A DNA stretch of 64,000 nt, from the NCBI RefSeq assembly GCF_014805685.1, contig NC_060896.1, positions 8,228,889 through 8,292,888 on the forward strand, in the 5' to 3' direction. This DNA is from Silurus meridionalis (taxonomy: Eukaryota > Chordata > Actinopteri > Siluriformes > Siluridae). The notes under the pieces are model-generated. The model was not told the origin of the DNA and did not search any database. It saw nothing but the letters and a program-made list of their open reading frames with translations. Positions within the stretch are counted from its first letter, which is position 1. The number at the start of each line of letters is the position of its first letter. Positions 24,535-36,609 of this stretch are shown here, piece after piece. The position numbers were made by a program, and so were the translations under genes.

Positions 24535-27500
24535 GAGTCCCTTTAATTCATCATATTCCTGGGATCTTGGCATTTTTCATCTCATTAGCCTGGTGAAAGT
24601 GGAGAAGTCTGGGAATGATTGCTGTGATTAGAAATACGCATAAGAGAGTGATATGACTCACCTGTCCTAAATGGCTTTGATGTATGTTCTACAGAAGCCA
24701 GAAGATTAATTCGTGGTGACTGATACTTTTGGTTTACACATTAGGAAAGCTTTTTGGTATGAACAATATACATTTTTGAAATGTTGACAATCATAGAATC
24801 TGACCAAAACCAGCTGTAAAGTGAACCATCACTAAAATAGATTTAATTCTAATCTCCATACATTATTAAATGCTTAATAAAGTGTGTGTTTTATTAAAAT
24901 CATTTCTATAGTTGTGTGTACTAGCACATGTCAATCTGGTAAATTTGATTAGTTTGAACCCACCATTTCTATAAAAACAGCCTGACCTCGTGAGACTTCC
25001 TTGAGAGTCAAACTGAAATATGTGTGTAAACTGAATGTGTCCAACAAGGACAAATGTACTCAAGAGAGAAGTGTGTAAGAGTTTACACTGGTGTGTGTCT
25101 TTGTGTACTCTGCTAAATGGACCTCCATGATGATGTTTGTTCTGATTGTGTTTTCAATTTTATCCATAGAGAAGACATGAATCCCCTGGCTGAGGGAAAG
25201 CGGCCTTGGCTTTTAAAGTGCTGATGTAGTGGGTCCAGCTCTGGTGGTCTTACTGGGATTGACTGGATCATTTCACAGATAAACACACCTGCAAAGTTTT
25301 TGCTCACAGTTGGATACATTTTGGGATTCTTTGAGCATTTTTATTTATTTTTTTACTATTTACACGCAAAAATTCCATCAAGTGCCTTACATATGCTTTT
25401 GTTTTGCGTGTCCTGACAAACCTTTAAAGGAACCATATAGAACCTAAGAACAAAAGGTTTGCCTTTGAGAAAAGTAAAACAAAGTAAAAACCTATCAAAA
25501 TCATTATAGATTGAAAAAAAACTTTGGACAAAAGAGCAAACTGTGAAGCTCCAGTTTGCAAAGTAATCATTCATTCAAAAGAGGAACCCATTCTGGATGT
25601 TAGCACCATTCATTTTCCAATGACCTCTTGAGGAACACTTCTTGAAAACTAGATTTCTCAATTATTCTAAAACCTTTTGCAGAAGCTAGAATTTTAACTT
25701 ACCAAACAGCCCTTGGGGAAATAACAAATTTAGAAATTATTTATTAAATCAACCGGTTATAAAAGTACAAAGAACCCCTTTAGTAACCTTTTCAGAAAGC
25801 TAGAACCATTACTTATCCAAAGGTTTAATGGGTGCTTATTGTTTATTGGAAATGTTACATCAAATTGGGAAGATGTATTGTGCAATTTCATCAGGCATGC
25901 TGGGTGTAGGCAACTTCACAATCACAAAAAGCATGTGTCACTGCTGTCCTCTCAATGACATGGGGATGGGTGTGTTGTAGAAAGGTCAAAGCTCAATGGG
26001 CCATGGGTTCATTTTCAGTCTGTTTCCTGTCTACTGGGTGCTGTTCTCTTCTCCATTTAGTCCCCAAACTACACACACGCACACACCGATGGCATTCTCA
26101 CATTTCTGCCCTGTTGGAGTGTCATGGTGTGCTGTTGAATGGCATGGATCATTTACATTACATATTGAGGCCATTTTGACCAGGTTGAATCTGTTGCCAG
26201 CCCAAACAGGGAATGTGTTTGGACTTTCATGCACAGAGGTCTATTCTATTGATCTTGTGTTCTTTCTACCGCACTCTTGTTTCCTTACACCCACACGTAC
26301 AGTACACACACGCTGTCAGGGCTGTCAAGAGGAAACCACGTCACTTATGATGTAATGCAATGAAAGGTAAAAAGGTCTTTTGCGGGCTCTTCATAACATT
26401 CATGTTTTCATTAGAGCAATGGCGCTGACACAATGATAAAATGCATTGGTGGGAGGAAATCAAATGCTGACACATCATTTAAAAACAATAAAGATTACAC
26501 ATCATTTATAAACAATAAAACTTTGACCAAAGATAATACAAGCCACAGGGCACTGAGCACATTTGTTTGTCTTCTTAATTCTGATAGAACCCTATAAACT
26601 GTTGGATCTAAACTAAGTAAAATGTTGGCATGTAAGCTTCATTGGAGGGTTGGTGTAAATTAACTAACAGGGTTAATCTCATCCTCTTTCTCAATACAAA
26701 CAATAAAAAAAAGAATTTTAAGCTCAATTTTGGAGTCTTTCCATCTTATCTGTTAACAAATGGATAGATTATTTGTCTTTTCTTTGTATTTTTTGTATTT
26801 ATTTATGGAATCAAGAACAACAGCACCAACAGAAAATGTAAAGATATGAAATAGAAGTTTGGGCTGATTTTATTTATAGTCCAGAGTATAGATTTAAAGA
26901 GCTTATTAGTTGATAGGTCGAGTGATAACACAGTGAATTACCTTGAAGATTTCATGTGCAAGTTTATTTATTTTTCTCAAAGACCCTAATAGCACATTAT
27001 CAGCAGCAATTGAGAAACATAATTCGGTAATATAGAAAAACAATATTTGGTAATAAAAATGAGCAAATTGATGGACTTTTTCAATCAATGATTTTTCAGA
27101 AAGACTTCAGTGGATTAACTAGATGTCAGTAAACTAAGAAAACATTGTCAGATTAGAGTGCAAATTACACAAAGGCATGACAAAGCTGTAATTCTTATGC
27201 CTATGATGAGATGTAATGCTATACCAGGAAACAGTATCACTCTTTGATTTTTTTTTATTTTTGCTAAACCCTCTCATCTTACTAAATAAACCAACCTGTC
27301 CATTACCAATTTAAAAAGCCACATTTCTGATACAAAGATTTAGCTTAAATTAAAATACACATACACACAGGATTTTCATATATATCTACGTATCTCAATG
27401 ACTCTAAAAGCATACACCCAACTGTTGCTCTGGCATTAACACAATGGCATTAACTGAGTGTTTATTATAGGCTTTACCTTTTAAAAGCTGTCCCACATGG

Positions 27501-28103
27501 TATTATTTAACTTAGGAATTTAATATGCTATAGCACGGGTTAATTGTGTAGACTGGATGTGGAATTCCAGACACAGACTATGCCCAGTCCTCGAATTGAA
27601 TTAACTTCAATCTTTCTAAGCTTATTTATTATAAGCTAGTTAAACAATCAGTTTTACTCAGTTTAGCCTGATTAGTGATTGTTTACCAGATAATAATATC
27701 CTTCAATATTTTGCATTTCATACACAAATTATTTGTTTAAATATATAATACTAATCCAGTAATAGTTATTATCACCTAAACACAAAAATAGCAGATCAGG
27801 AGTAGTTATTATGCTAAACTATTCAGTTTTAGTGCAAATATTGGCTAGCATTATGTTGAAGTTTGAAGTTAATTATTCCTGATTTATAAGGTCAGGGTCA
27901 GCAACTAGGCTCAGGTTATGTCTGGAAAAAAAAAACATATGATCCACTTGAAACCATTAACTTGAGTTATCTTAAATTTCTCTAACTTTGATCAATGATA
28001 AAGTTATTGTTTAGGGTGGTCATGTAACTATTTCTTGTAAAAAAAAATACTATTGTTTATAAATATCAATAATTATCAATGTCAATATAAAAAAAACATT
28101 ATA

Positions 28104-28110
<7 letters not shown>
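24535..28110. other. Unassigned sequence
   Basis: About 3.6 kb without a supported gene. The stretch 25360-25830 has repeated words of the kind AAGAACC, AAAGGTT and CTAGAA that loosely resemble a fish AAGGTTCT-type dispersed repeat, too diverged to call. The overlapping frames at 25955-26355 are chance and read through short CA runs. Confidence 0.45.

Positions 28111-28157
<47 letters not shown>
28111..28157. repeat. (TG)23 microsatellite
   Basis: A TG tract flanked on both sides by ATAATATATA-like sequence. Confidence 0.97.
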
Positions 28158-28159
<2 letters not shown>

Positions 28160-29804
28160 TATATACAGTATAATTCTTTAAATATAACTTTTTCCAAAAT
28201 GGTTGGTTTAGCTACAGGCTTTTGTAGCTAAATTTCTGATTTTCCTGTCAGACAAAAATCATCTTTTGATTGTAAAGCATAATCAGAAGCCAATTTACTG
28301 CTATTCCTACCAAAAGAGCTGGCAACAAAGTTTTGCCCATGTCAGTATGCACTGTTATTATGTAAATGGACAATAAGAGAGTAAAGAAAATTAAAAACTA
28401 AAAAAAATTTCTCAAGCTCAATTATGTGTTTTTATGTCTTTATATTTTGTTTTTAATGACGTGTTTTAGCATCCCAGATGATAACCCATGTTAAAGCATA
28501 TGTTTTAATTTGGCCAAGACGTTATTGTGATCATGCATGACATGTTTCTTAAGATTACAGGATGAATTACCAAATGACTTTTTAAGGTAACCCTGCCATG
28601 AAATGGATGTGCTGTCCTCTTTATCTGGACTTAAAAAGATTTGTTGGTACAGTAATGGATGTTCTGGGGTGGTAAAGTTCTCTTTTAGACAATTCTATAT
28701 GCATAGCTAAAGAGAATAAACAATACAGTCACTGTCTGTGGACTTGAAAAACATAAAAAAAATAAAAATAAACAGCAAACATCTCAAATCAGGAGATGGA
28801 AGTAGCAAGCAGACTACGAGTAAAAGAAAACCAGTAAAAGAATAGTAACTGCACTCTAAACAGTAAAGGAAAGTACTCAAGAGTTTTGTAATTGGTTACT
28901 TTATACCCTTGCAAGTCTATTCTACTAGTTAGCTTCTCTTTAATTGGTTTATTTATCAACTTTATTTCTACCTCTACTTGATGATAATATACTCTGACTA
29001 TGCACTATGAACTGTCCAGTTCCACCTCAGGAGGATTTGTTTCAACGAATAATTAAGGAATGCTTTAGCTCATAGTTAATAATCAAGTAAAGAACCTCCA
29101 AAACAAAGGTCATCCTGAACTGCCTAGTGCTTCAGACCCCTTAGGACTTGCCCAATGAGCTAATTAGCACTTCATTCGTTTCTACTCTCACAGACCCTTG
29201 ACGAAACCCATTCACACTTCATTAAATGTGTTTTCAGATGATGGCAGAAGTTAACTCACTCCATGACTTCCCACTGCACAGTTAATATCTCCATCTGGGC
29301 TTCTAAGGGTTTACTGCTTTACTCTATTTATTACGATAAAAGTCAAAGACGGGAGTTTAGGGGCTGATAAAAAAATAAACCTTAAAAGGGTCACAGAGAG
29401 AAACCGCCTGCAGACTAGTTTAGGCATATAAAAAAGTAACAGTAACACAGCAGGGATTTCTGCAGTAACACAGCAATGTTCTAATTACATCTACAGCACA
29501 CGTGAAACTGAGCTAAACCAGTTAAAATCCTATATGTATTTATAGTACAAGAGGCAAAAACACTTTTTACCATTTTACATTTAGATTACATTAAAGTAAA
29601 TTTACCTTAAAATTTTCTAAATTAGCCTGTTGCTAGCTAGTTATGTTTTGTAAATTAGATTGTTGAATTTGCTAGATCATTAGGTTTTATTTTAATTGTT
29701 TATTTGTTTTAGCATTCATTCCAGCTGGTTTATTAAGTGTTAGAGAAACAGCAAGGTAAATTCTAGGTTTGAATATGATTGCAGTCTTCTCTTTTCAGCA
29801 TTTA
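28158..29804. other. Unassigned AT-rich sequence
   Basis: No gene or confident element. Confidence 0.5.
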
Positions 29805-30212
29805 AAAATATTGGCATATCGATTTTTTTCCTTTTATTTTTACACAAGTCAATATTTTGTCTCAATTTGTTTTTGTACATAGATCACATTGTTGTACTTA
29901 AGTTCATTTTTATGTAATTTGTTATCCACAGTTATATTTGTATACAGAGAAGTCATTAATTAATTTGAATATGGAATTCTTTTAGTCATGATTGCAGCCA
30001 TGCGTGAATCCCCTTTTAAACCTGCTTGTGCTTTGATTGAGTAAGTGTTGGTACAGGGCAAGAAAATATATTAAAATTTTAAAAACTTGCTTGTTTGAAA
30101 AAAAAAACAGATAGGATTTATACTTCTATTTGAGAATCGATCCCATTAAACAATAAACAATGCCAGTATCGAATATATTGATACTTTAGAATTGATCCAC
30201 CCATCCCTAATT
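29805..30212. mobile_element. Possible hAT-like MITE remnant
   Basis: The right part reads ATCGATCC...CAGTATCGAATATATTGATA and ends GATCCACCCATCCCTA, resembling the terminus of fish hAT MITEs that begin TAGGGATGGG. On the left, only CATATCGATTTTTTTCC near 29816 echoes the other arm. Boundaries are uncertain and no target duplication was found. Confidence 0.4.
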
Positions 30213-30810
<598 letters not shown>

Positions 30811-31088
30811 ATACATGTTACTCCTGCTGTCTGCTGAGATGTCTGCCTTCCAGACCTGCCTAATTCACCCTGATGCTCTACTTCTGCTTTTGTCACTGTC
30901 CCCTCTTACTTACTCATTAAAAATAAATCTGAATATTTTTTTTTATATCCAGATATCTGTAAAGCTCTATTTGTTGTTAAAAACTGTATATTAGTAAGAT
31001 GTAGTCAAATTGAATTGAACTGATACTCTTTGTTTTTATGTTTGCCAGTAAACAGATAATGCTTGAAATGTATTATGGTTGAAATATA

Positions 31089-32662
31089 CAGTGAGGAAAA
31101 TAAGTATTTGAACACCCTGCTATTTTGCAAGTTCTCCCACTTAGAAATCATGGAGGGGTCTGAAATTGTCATCGTAGGTGCATGTCCACTGTGAGAGACA
31201 TAATCTAAAAAAACTATTCCAGAAAACACAATGTATTATTTTTTAACTATTTATTTGTATGATACAGCTGCAAATAAGTATTTGAACACCTGAGAAAGTC
31301 AATGTTAATATTTGGTACAGTAGCCTTAGTTTGCAATTACAGAGGTCAAACGTTTCCTGTAGTTTTTCACCAGGTTTGCACACACTGCAGGAGGGATTTT
31401 GGCCCACTCCTCCACACAGATCTTCTTTAGATCAGTCAGGTTTCTGGCCTGTTGCTGAGAAACACAGAGTTTGAGCTCCCTCCAAAGATTCTCTATTGAG
31501 TTTAGGTCTGGAGACTGGCTAGGCCACGCCAGAACCTTGATATGCTTCTTACAGGACCACTCCTTGGTTATCCTGGCTGTGTGCTTCGGGTGATGGAAGA
31601 CCCAGCCTCTACCCATCTTCAATGCTCTAACTGAGGGAAGGAGGTTGTTCCCCAAAATCGCGCAATACATGGCCCCGGTCATCCTCTCCTTAATACAGTG
31701 TAGTCACCCTGTCCCATGTGCAGAAAAACACACCCAAAGCATGATGCTACCACTCCCATGCTTCACAGTAGGGATGGTGTTCTTGGGATGGTACTCATCA
31801 TTCTTCTTCCTCCAAACACGTTTAGTGGAATTATGACCCAAAAGTTCTATTTTGGTCTCATCTGACCACATGACTTTCTCCCATGACTCCTCTGAATCAT
31901 CCAAATGGTCATTGGCAAACTTAAGACGTGCCTGGACATGTGCTGGTTTAAGCAGTGGAACCTTCCGTGCATGCATTATTTCAAACCATGACGTCTTAGT
32001 GTATTACCAACAGTAACCTTGAAAACGGTGGTCCCAGTTTTTTTCAGGTCATTGACCAGCTCCTCCCGTGTAGTTCTGGGCTGATTTCTCACCTTCCTTA
32101 GGATCATTAAAACCCCACGAGGTGAGATCTTGCATGGAGCCCCAGTCCGAGGGAGATTGACAGTCATGTTAAGCTTGTTCCATTTTCTAATGATTGCTCC
32201 AACAGTGGACCTTTTTTCACCAAGCTCTTTCCAGCCTTGTGGAGGTGTACAATTTTGTCTCTAGTGTCTTTGGACAGCTCTTTGGTCTTGGCCATGTTAG
32301 TAGTTGGATTCTTACTGATTGTATGGGGTGGACAGGTGTCTTTATGCAGCTAACGACCTCAAACAGGTGCATCTAATTTAGGATAATAAATGTAGTGGAG
32401 GTGGACATTTTAAAGGCAGACTAACAGGTCTTTGAGGGTCAGAATTCTAGCTGATAGACAGGTGTTCAAATACTTATTTGCAGCTGTATCATACAAATAA
32501 ATAGTTTAAAAATCATATATTGTGATTTCTGGATTTTTTTTTTTAGATTATGTCTCTCACAGTGGACATGCACCTACGATGACAATTTCAGACCCCTCCA
32601 TGATTTCTAAGTGGGAGAACTTGCAAAATAGCAGGGTGCTCAAATACTTATTTTCCTCACTG
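31089..32662 (-). mobile_element. Nearly complete Tc1/mariner DD34E element with IR/DR ends
   Basis: The 1574-bp element is flanked by TA on each side (31087-31088 and 32663-32664). Both ends start CAGTGAGGAAAATAAGTATT, and about 200 bp at 31089-31290 is inverted at 32461-32662. Each end holds the AAATAAGTATTTGAACACC motif twice, once outside (31097-31116; 32635-32654) and once inside (31271-31290; 32461-32480). That is the IR/DR layout of Sleeping-Beauty-type Tc1 elements. The termini differ by only a few mismatches, while the transposase is broken, so it is a fairly recent but dead copy. It inserted at the edge of an AT repeat. Confidence 0.95.
31326..32295 (-). pseudogene. Broken Tc1-like transposase
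   Basis: A cut-and-paste transposase on the minus strand inside the 31.1-32.7 kb element, apparently starting [14 protein letters not shown] at 32295. An early deletion and frameshift lie in the first DNA-binding region. The frame resumes as [18 protein letters not shown] (second helix-turn-helix) and hits a stop plus a 1-bp frameshift at 31976-31978 just after RRHGLK. The next segment holds WSDETK with the first catalytic Asp (codon at 31860-31862) and ends at an in-frame TGA after FSAHGTG (31704-31706). The last segment reads [13 protein letters not shown], where the family has QHDNDPKHT, so the second catalytic Asp is deleted. [13 protein letters not shown] keeps the catalytic Glu (31491-31493). 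It cannot be functional. Confidence 0.93.
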
Positions 32663-32670
32663 TATATAAA

Positions 32671-32673
<3 letters not shown>

Positions 32674-32738
<65 letters not shown>
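32674..32738. repeat. (AT)n microsatellite adjoining the Tc1 element
   Basis: An AT tract of about 65 bp beginning about 10 bp outside the element's right terminus. The flank reads TATATAAAAATAATATAT, so the TA target probably lay in pre-existing AT-repeat sequence. Confidence 0.97.
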
Positions 32739-32750
<12 letters not shown>

Positions 32751-33247
32751 TATATATAAAATAACTTTAGTATTAGGCTTTTCCCAGGATGTTTATGTAT
32801 TTTTTTTCACTGAAAAACTGGCTATATAATCTATTATGACATTTCAAAGGAGAAAAATGTTTAGAACATCTAGACTAGAACTTATTGGCCTGTTTTTCTT
32901 ATTATAAACAGGTGGTACTTGCAAAGAGTGAAAGCAGTAATTACTATAAATATTACAGTTTGAGTTCAAGCTCATATTTATTTGTCATAAAATTAGGGTG
33001 CGGAGAGGGGAAAAGGGTAAATTCTTAATGAAAATGCCTGCAAGCACCACACGTGTGTTAGTGAGTTCGATTGCAGTTCGCAGTTTTTTTAAGTGCCATA
33101 TGACTTCAAGCAATGCTGATCGAAATGTCCTTATATAGAAGTTTGGGATAGGAAATTCTTTACTATTATCTCATCAAGCTAGTCATATTATATCAGATAA
33201 GCAAAACATCCACTGCTGATGAACATGTAAAGAATGTATGGAATATA
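32739..33247. other. Unassigned AT-rich sequence
   Basis: No supported feature. Confidence 0.5.
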
Positions 33248-33663
33248 CAGTACAGACCAAAAGTTTGGACACACCTTCTCATTCAAAGAGTTTTCTTTAT
33301 TTTCATGACTATGAAAATTGTAGAGTCACACTGAAGGCATCAAAACTATGAATTAACACATGTGGAATTATATACATAACAAAAAAGTGTGAAACAACTG
33401 AAAATATGTCATATTGTAGGTTCTTCAAAGTAGCCACCTTTTGCTTAGATTACTGCTTTGCACACTTTTGGCATTCTCTTGATGCCTACTTTGAAGAACC
33501 TACAATATGACATTTTTAGTAAAATTTTTTGTTATGTATATAATTCCACATGTGTTAATTCATAGTTTTGATGCCTTCAGTGTGACTCTACAATTTTCAT
33601 AGTCATGAAAATAAAGAAAACTTTTTGAATGAAAAGGTGTGTCCAAACTTTTGGTCTGTACTG
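33248..33663. mobile_element. Fold-back Tc1-type MITE (palindrome of one transposon end)
   Basis: 416 bp flanked by TA at 33246-33247 and 33664-33665. Both ends read CAGTACAGACCAAAAGTTTG, and the two arms of about 190 bp are inverted copies with few differences. The arms end in TAGGTTCTTCAAAGTAG. Read on the minus strand this is the transposase C-terminus (AKGGYFEEPTI-like), here preceded by MPKVCKAVI codons in the centre. Because both arms include coding 3' end, the element looks like the 3' end of a Tc1-like transposon joined head-to-head, with a central loop of only about 40 bp. Confidence 0.9.
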
Positions 33664-33685
33664 TAAGTCTTTAAAATGAGTGTGG

Positions 33686-34318
33686 AAAATAAATTGAAAT
33701 GGTGTATGGACAGAGGCTGAAAAATTGAGGTGGTGTATGAACAAAGGTAATGAAGAAATGGAGGTGATGTATAGATTTAGGCATTGCAGAAATGGAGGCA
33801 GTCGTATACAATGACAGTAAAGAGATGCAGGGAGTGTATGGACAGACAGTGAAGAAATTTATATTTTGTATGCATACGGTCAAAGAAAAAATGAAGGTGG
33901 TAAATGGATAGAGACATAGAAGAAATGAAGGTGATGTAAGGACAGAGACAGTAAAAAAAATAGAAGCAATGTATGCACATAGTTGGTGCTGAAATAGAGG
34001 TGGTATACGCACAGAGACGGTGAAGAAATGGAAGAGGTGTGGACAAAGACAGTAAAGAAATGGCAGTGGTTTATGGGTAGAGACACTGACAAAATAGAAT
34101 TGGTTTATGTACAAAGACAATAAAGAAAACAAGGTGTTTTATGGACAGAGGCAGTGAAGAAATAAAGGGGGTGTGTAGATAGTGATGGTAAAGTAATAAA
34201 GGTGGTATATGGACATGGACAGTGAATAAATGGCAGTGGTTTATGGACAGAGATGGTGAAGAAATGGCGGTGGTTTATGGGCATAGACAGTGATGAAATG
34301 GGGGTATATGGAAAGGTA
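33686..34318. repeat. Minisatellite, 34-bp unit, about 18 degenerate copies
   Basis: The unit approximates TGGTTTATGGACAGAGACAG followed by TGAAGAAATGGCAG, with spacing of 34 bp between successive TTATGG words (34071, 34105, 34139). Copies are best conserved toward the right end. Since 34 is not a multiple of three, the repeat produces overlapping open frames in several phases on the minus strand (for example 33671-34132). These have repeated Leu-Phe-Ser-Val-rich words and are not genes. Confidence 0.9.
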
Positions 34319-35309
34319 CAAGGTCTTGATAGGTAACACTGTAAAAGTCATGAATAACAACTTAGCCAGAGTTCGATATATTACTTGGAGCTACTTGGAT
34401 ATATGATCATTTAAACATTGGATACAGCTGAAGCAGACGCCCAAAGGATTCACGGTGAGCTGCTCTTTAAATCTTGTCTCTCATCTGAAAGAGTAAACGA
34501 CTCGTAAACAGCAGGAGTACATTGAAAGACCATGAATCTGTGGCACACTTACATAGGAGGCTATATCATCACCATTTTACTACATCCACACATGGGGTCC
34601 CACACATGCACATGCGAGTATGTGTGTGAGACCATAGTGAAAATAAAATGGGACAATGGTGACCTAGTGGGAGATCTTGCCCAATTCCTGAATTGAAACT
34701 GTCTGACTTTTTTTATTCTTCGTAATTTCTTTGCTTGTTGTTTGTTCTAAAAACACAGAAGCCCTTCTTTAATTTAAAAAGTTCAAATATGTATTGTAAT
34801 GTACAGAGTCAGATGAAATTGCCCATATTTGAACATTGTTGCATGTTAGCTTATTCTAGCTGTATGAGAGGCTGAAAATGTCACCATATTCTCACAATAT
34901 GCCTCATTTATCAAGCTGACTATGAACAAGCATATTTGTAAATTGTTTGCAGGAGCATGTAGACAAGAAATGTAGAGTTCATGAGTTCCAGTTAATTTAG
35001 GGAACGTTCATATCCTACAAGAGCTCCTGAGTCTGTGCAAATATATGTATAAAGAGACTTGCGTTTACTGTGAACCTTGACTGATCAGCTTCGAATCATA
35101 TAATCGGCAAGTTTGCATGGGAGTTCTGATTAGCCTATGGAAATATTTGCATATCTACTAAAAGACTAAAATAAGGTTTTATGTATCATAGGGTCAAATG
35201 GTAACATCATCATCTACCATTGAGAGTAGGGTTGTGTATATAGCATTAATTAGGAACAGTTATCAATATGTGAGATTCTCACAAATGTAAAAAAAATAAA
35301 TAAATAAAC

Positions 35310-35310
<1 letters not shown>
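34319..35310. other. Unassigned sequence
   Basis: No gene recognised. Ends with a short AAAT-rich run before the GT repeat. Confidence 0.5.

Positions 35311-35367
<57 letters not shown>
35311..35367. repeat. (GT)28 microsatellite
   Basis: A pure GT tract of about 57 bp. The Cys-Val frame through it is an artefact. Confidence 0.97.
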
Positions 35368-35368
<1 letters not shown>

Positions 35369-35975
35369 CATGGTTCGAACGAGTGCAGCAGGCAAAGCCA
35401 GCGCAGACATACAGACTGTCAACAGTTGCTTAGCCATTTATATAGTGCTAGCATCAGTGTGTCTCTTCCTCTTAAACACCAGGCCTGCTGCAGTCTTTAG
35501 TCCCCTGGCCGGAGATAACTAAAGTATATCTCTTTTAGACTAGCGAAAGTGGAGACACCCATGCATCAGGTTCACTGTCAATATGAATGTGTTTCTCACA
35601 CATACACACACATGCACAAACACCAGAGAAAGAGCAAAGCTGAACCAGCTAATGGAAGATAATGTAACAGTACATGAAACCACAGACACTCGAGTAGAGA
35701 GAATGTCTCATGCCTGGAATACTAATCTCACACTGTAAAGGACAAGAACGGCATTGAATACACACTAGACGTGCTCTAGCTGAACGGTTTGCTCGTTGGA
35801 CAAGGGTTTTTACTACAGAAATACAGACACTATCACGTATACACTTTAACACTTTTTGTTGTTAAACATTCACAAAAGATTTAAACCAACTAAAGGCTAA
35901 CTAAAGGTAGATGAGACAAATCTTTGCACTAAAACTTTAACACTTCAATATTGAACCAAACAAGATAGATGGATA
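35368..35975. other. Unassigned sequence
   Basis: No supported feature. The 67-codon minus frame at 35649-35852 has no recognisable motif. Confidence 0.5.
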
Positions 35976-36475
35976 CACTAGATTGCCAGTTTGTGAACAC
36001 CTGATTATAAGTATGGTATGTGCTTTTTGTGAGCATCACATTCAACATTTAGTCCCAATTTGCTCTTATAATCCCCTCCACTCTTCTGGAAAGATGTTCC
36101 ACTAGATTTTAGAGTGTGCTTGTGGACATTTTGTTCATCAGCCACAAAAGTTTTAGTAAAATCAGGTACTGATGTAGGGTGGGAAGGCAGTGTTCCAATT
36201 CATCCCAAAGATATTCAGTATGGTTGAGCTCTATAGCAGGCCACTCAAGATCTTCCTCTCCAAACCATGTAAACCATATCTTCATGGAGCTCATTTTGTG
36301 CGCTCGGGTATTACCATGCTGGAACAGTTTTGGGTTTACAAGTTCAATTGACCGCAACATTTTATTATACCTCATTCCAAAGACATCCTGTACATTTGTG
36401 TGCCTCCAGCTTTGTGGTAACAGTTTGGAGAAGAACCACATATGGCAGGAAAGGTTAGTTATATAGTGCAAGATA
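35976..36475 (-). mobile_element. Tc1-like MITE with transposase remnant (480-bp family)
   Basis: The left end CACTAGATTGCCAGTTTGTG is preceded by TA and is a diverged CACTATAT-type terminus. The minus strand has an open frame from 36471 to 36109 that reads FFSKLLPQSWRH, then PKLFQHGNTRAHKMSSMK (from the QHDNAPVHKA second-Asp region, Asp lost), WFGEEDLEWPA and LNHTEYLWDELEHCLP (family form SPDLNPIEHLWDELE; the catalytic Glu remains). It lacks the whole N-terminal DNA-binding half and the first catalytic Asp, so it is non-functional. Copies at 9.2, 46.7, 57.0 and 60.2 kb share the same architecture. Confidence 0.85.
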
Positions 36476-36609
36476 TAGTGTTATTTAGTGCCAGATGTGT
36501 GTAAAGCACAATCTGTGTAGAGAATGTGGGATATAACAAATTACAATCTGGGATATGTATAGTGTATGTACAGCTGTGTAGTAGATGTGTAGTAGACATA
36601 CAATAGTCT

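Noticed and set aside
25955..26355. Overlapping 74- and 119-codon plus-strand frames as an exon
   Set aside because: Two frames are open by chance around short CA runs, with no splice context or recognised motif.
33671..34132. 153-codon minus-strand frame with repeated motifs
   Set aside because: It is the 34-bp minisatellite read out; three overlapping frames show the same kind of words because 34 is not a multiple of 3.
36109..36471. 120-codon minus-strand frame considered as a host gene
   Set aside because: It contains Tc1 transposase words (FQHGNTRAHK, EYLWDELEH) and sits inside a MITE relic.
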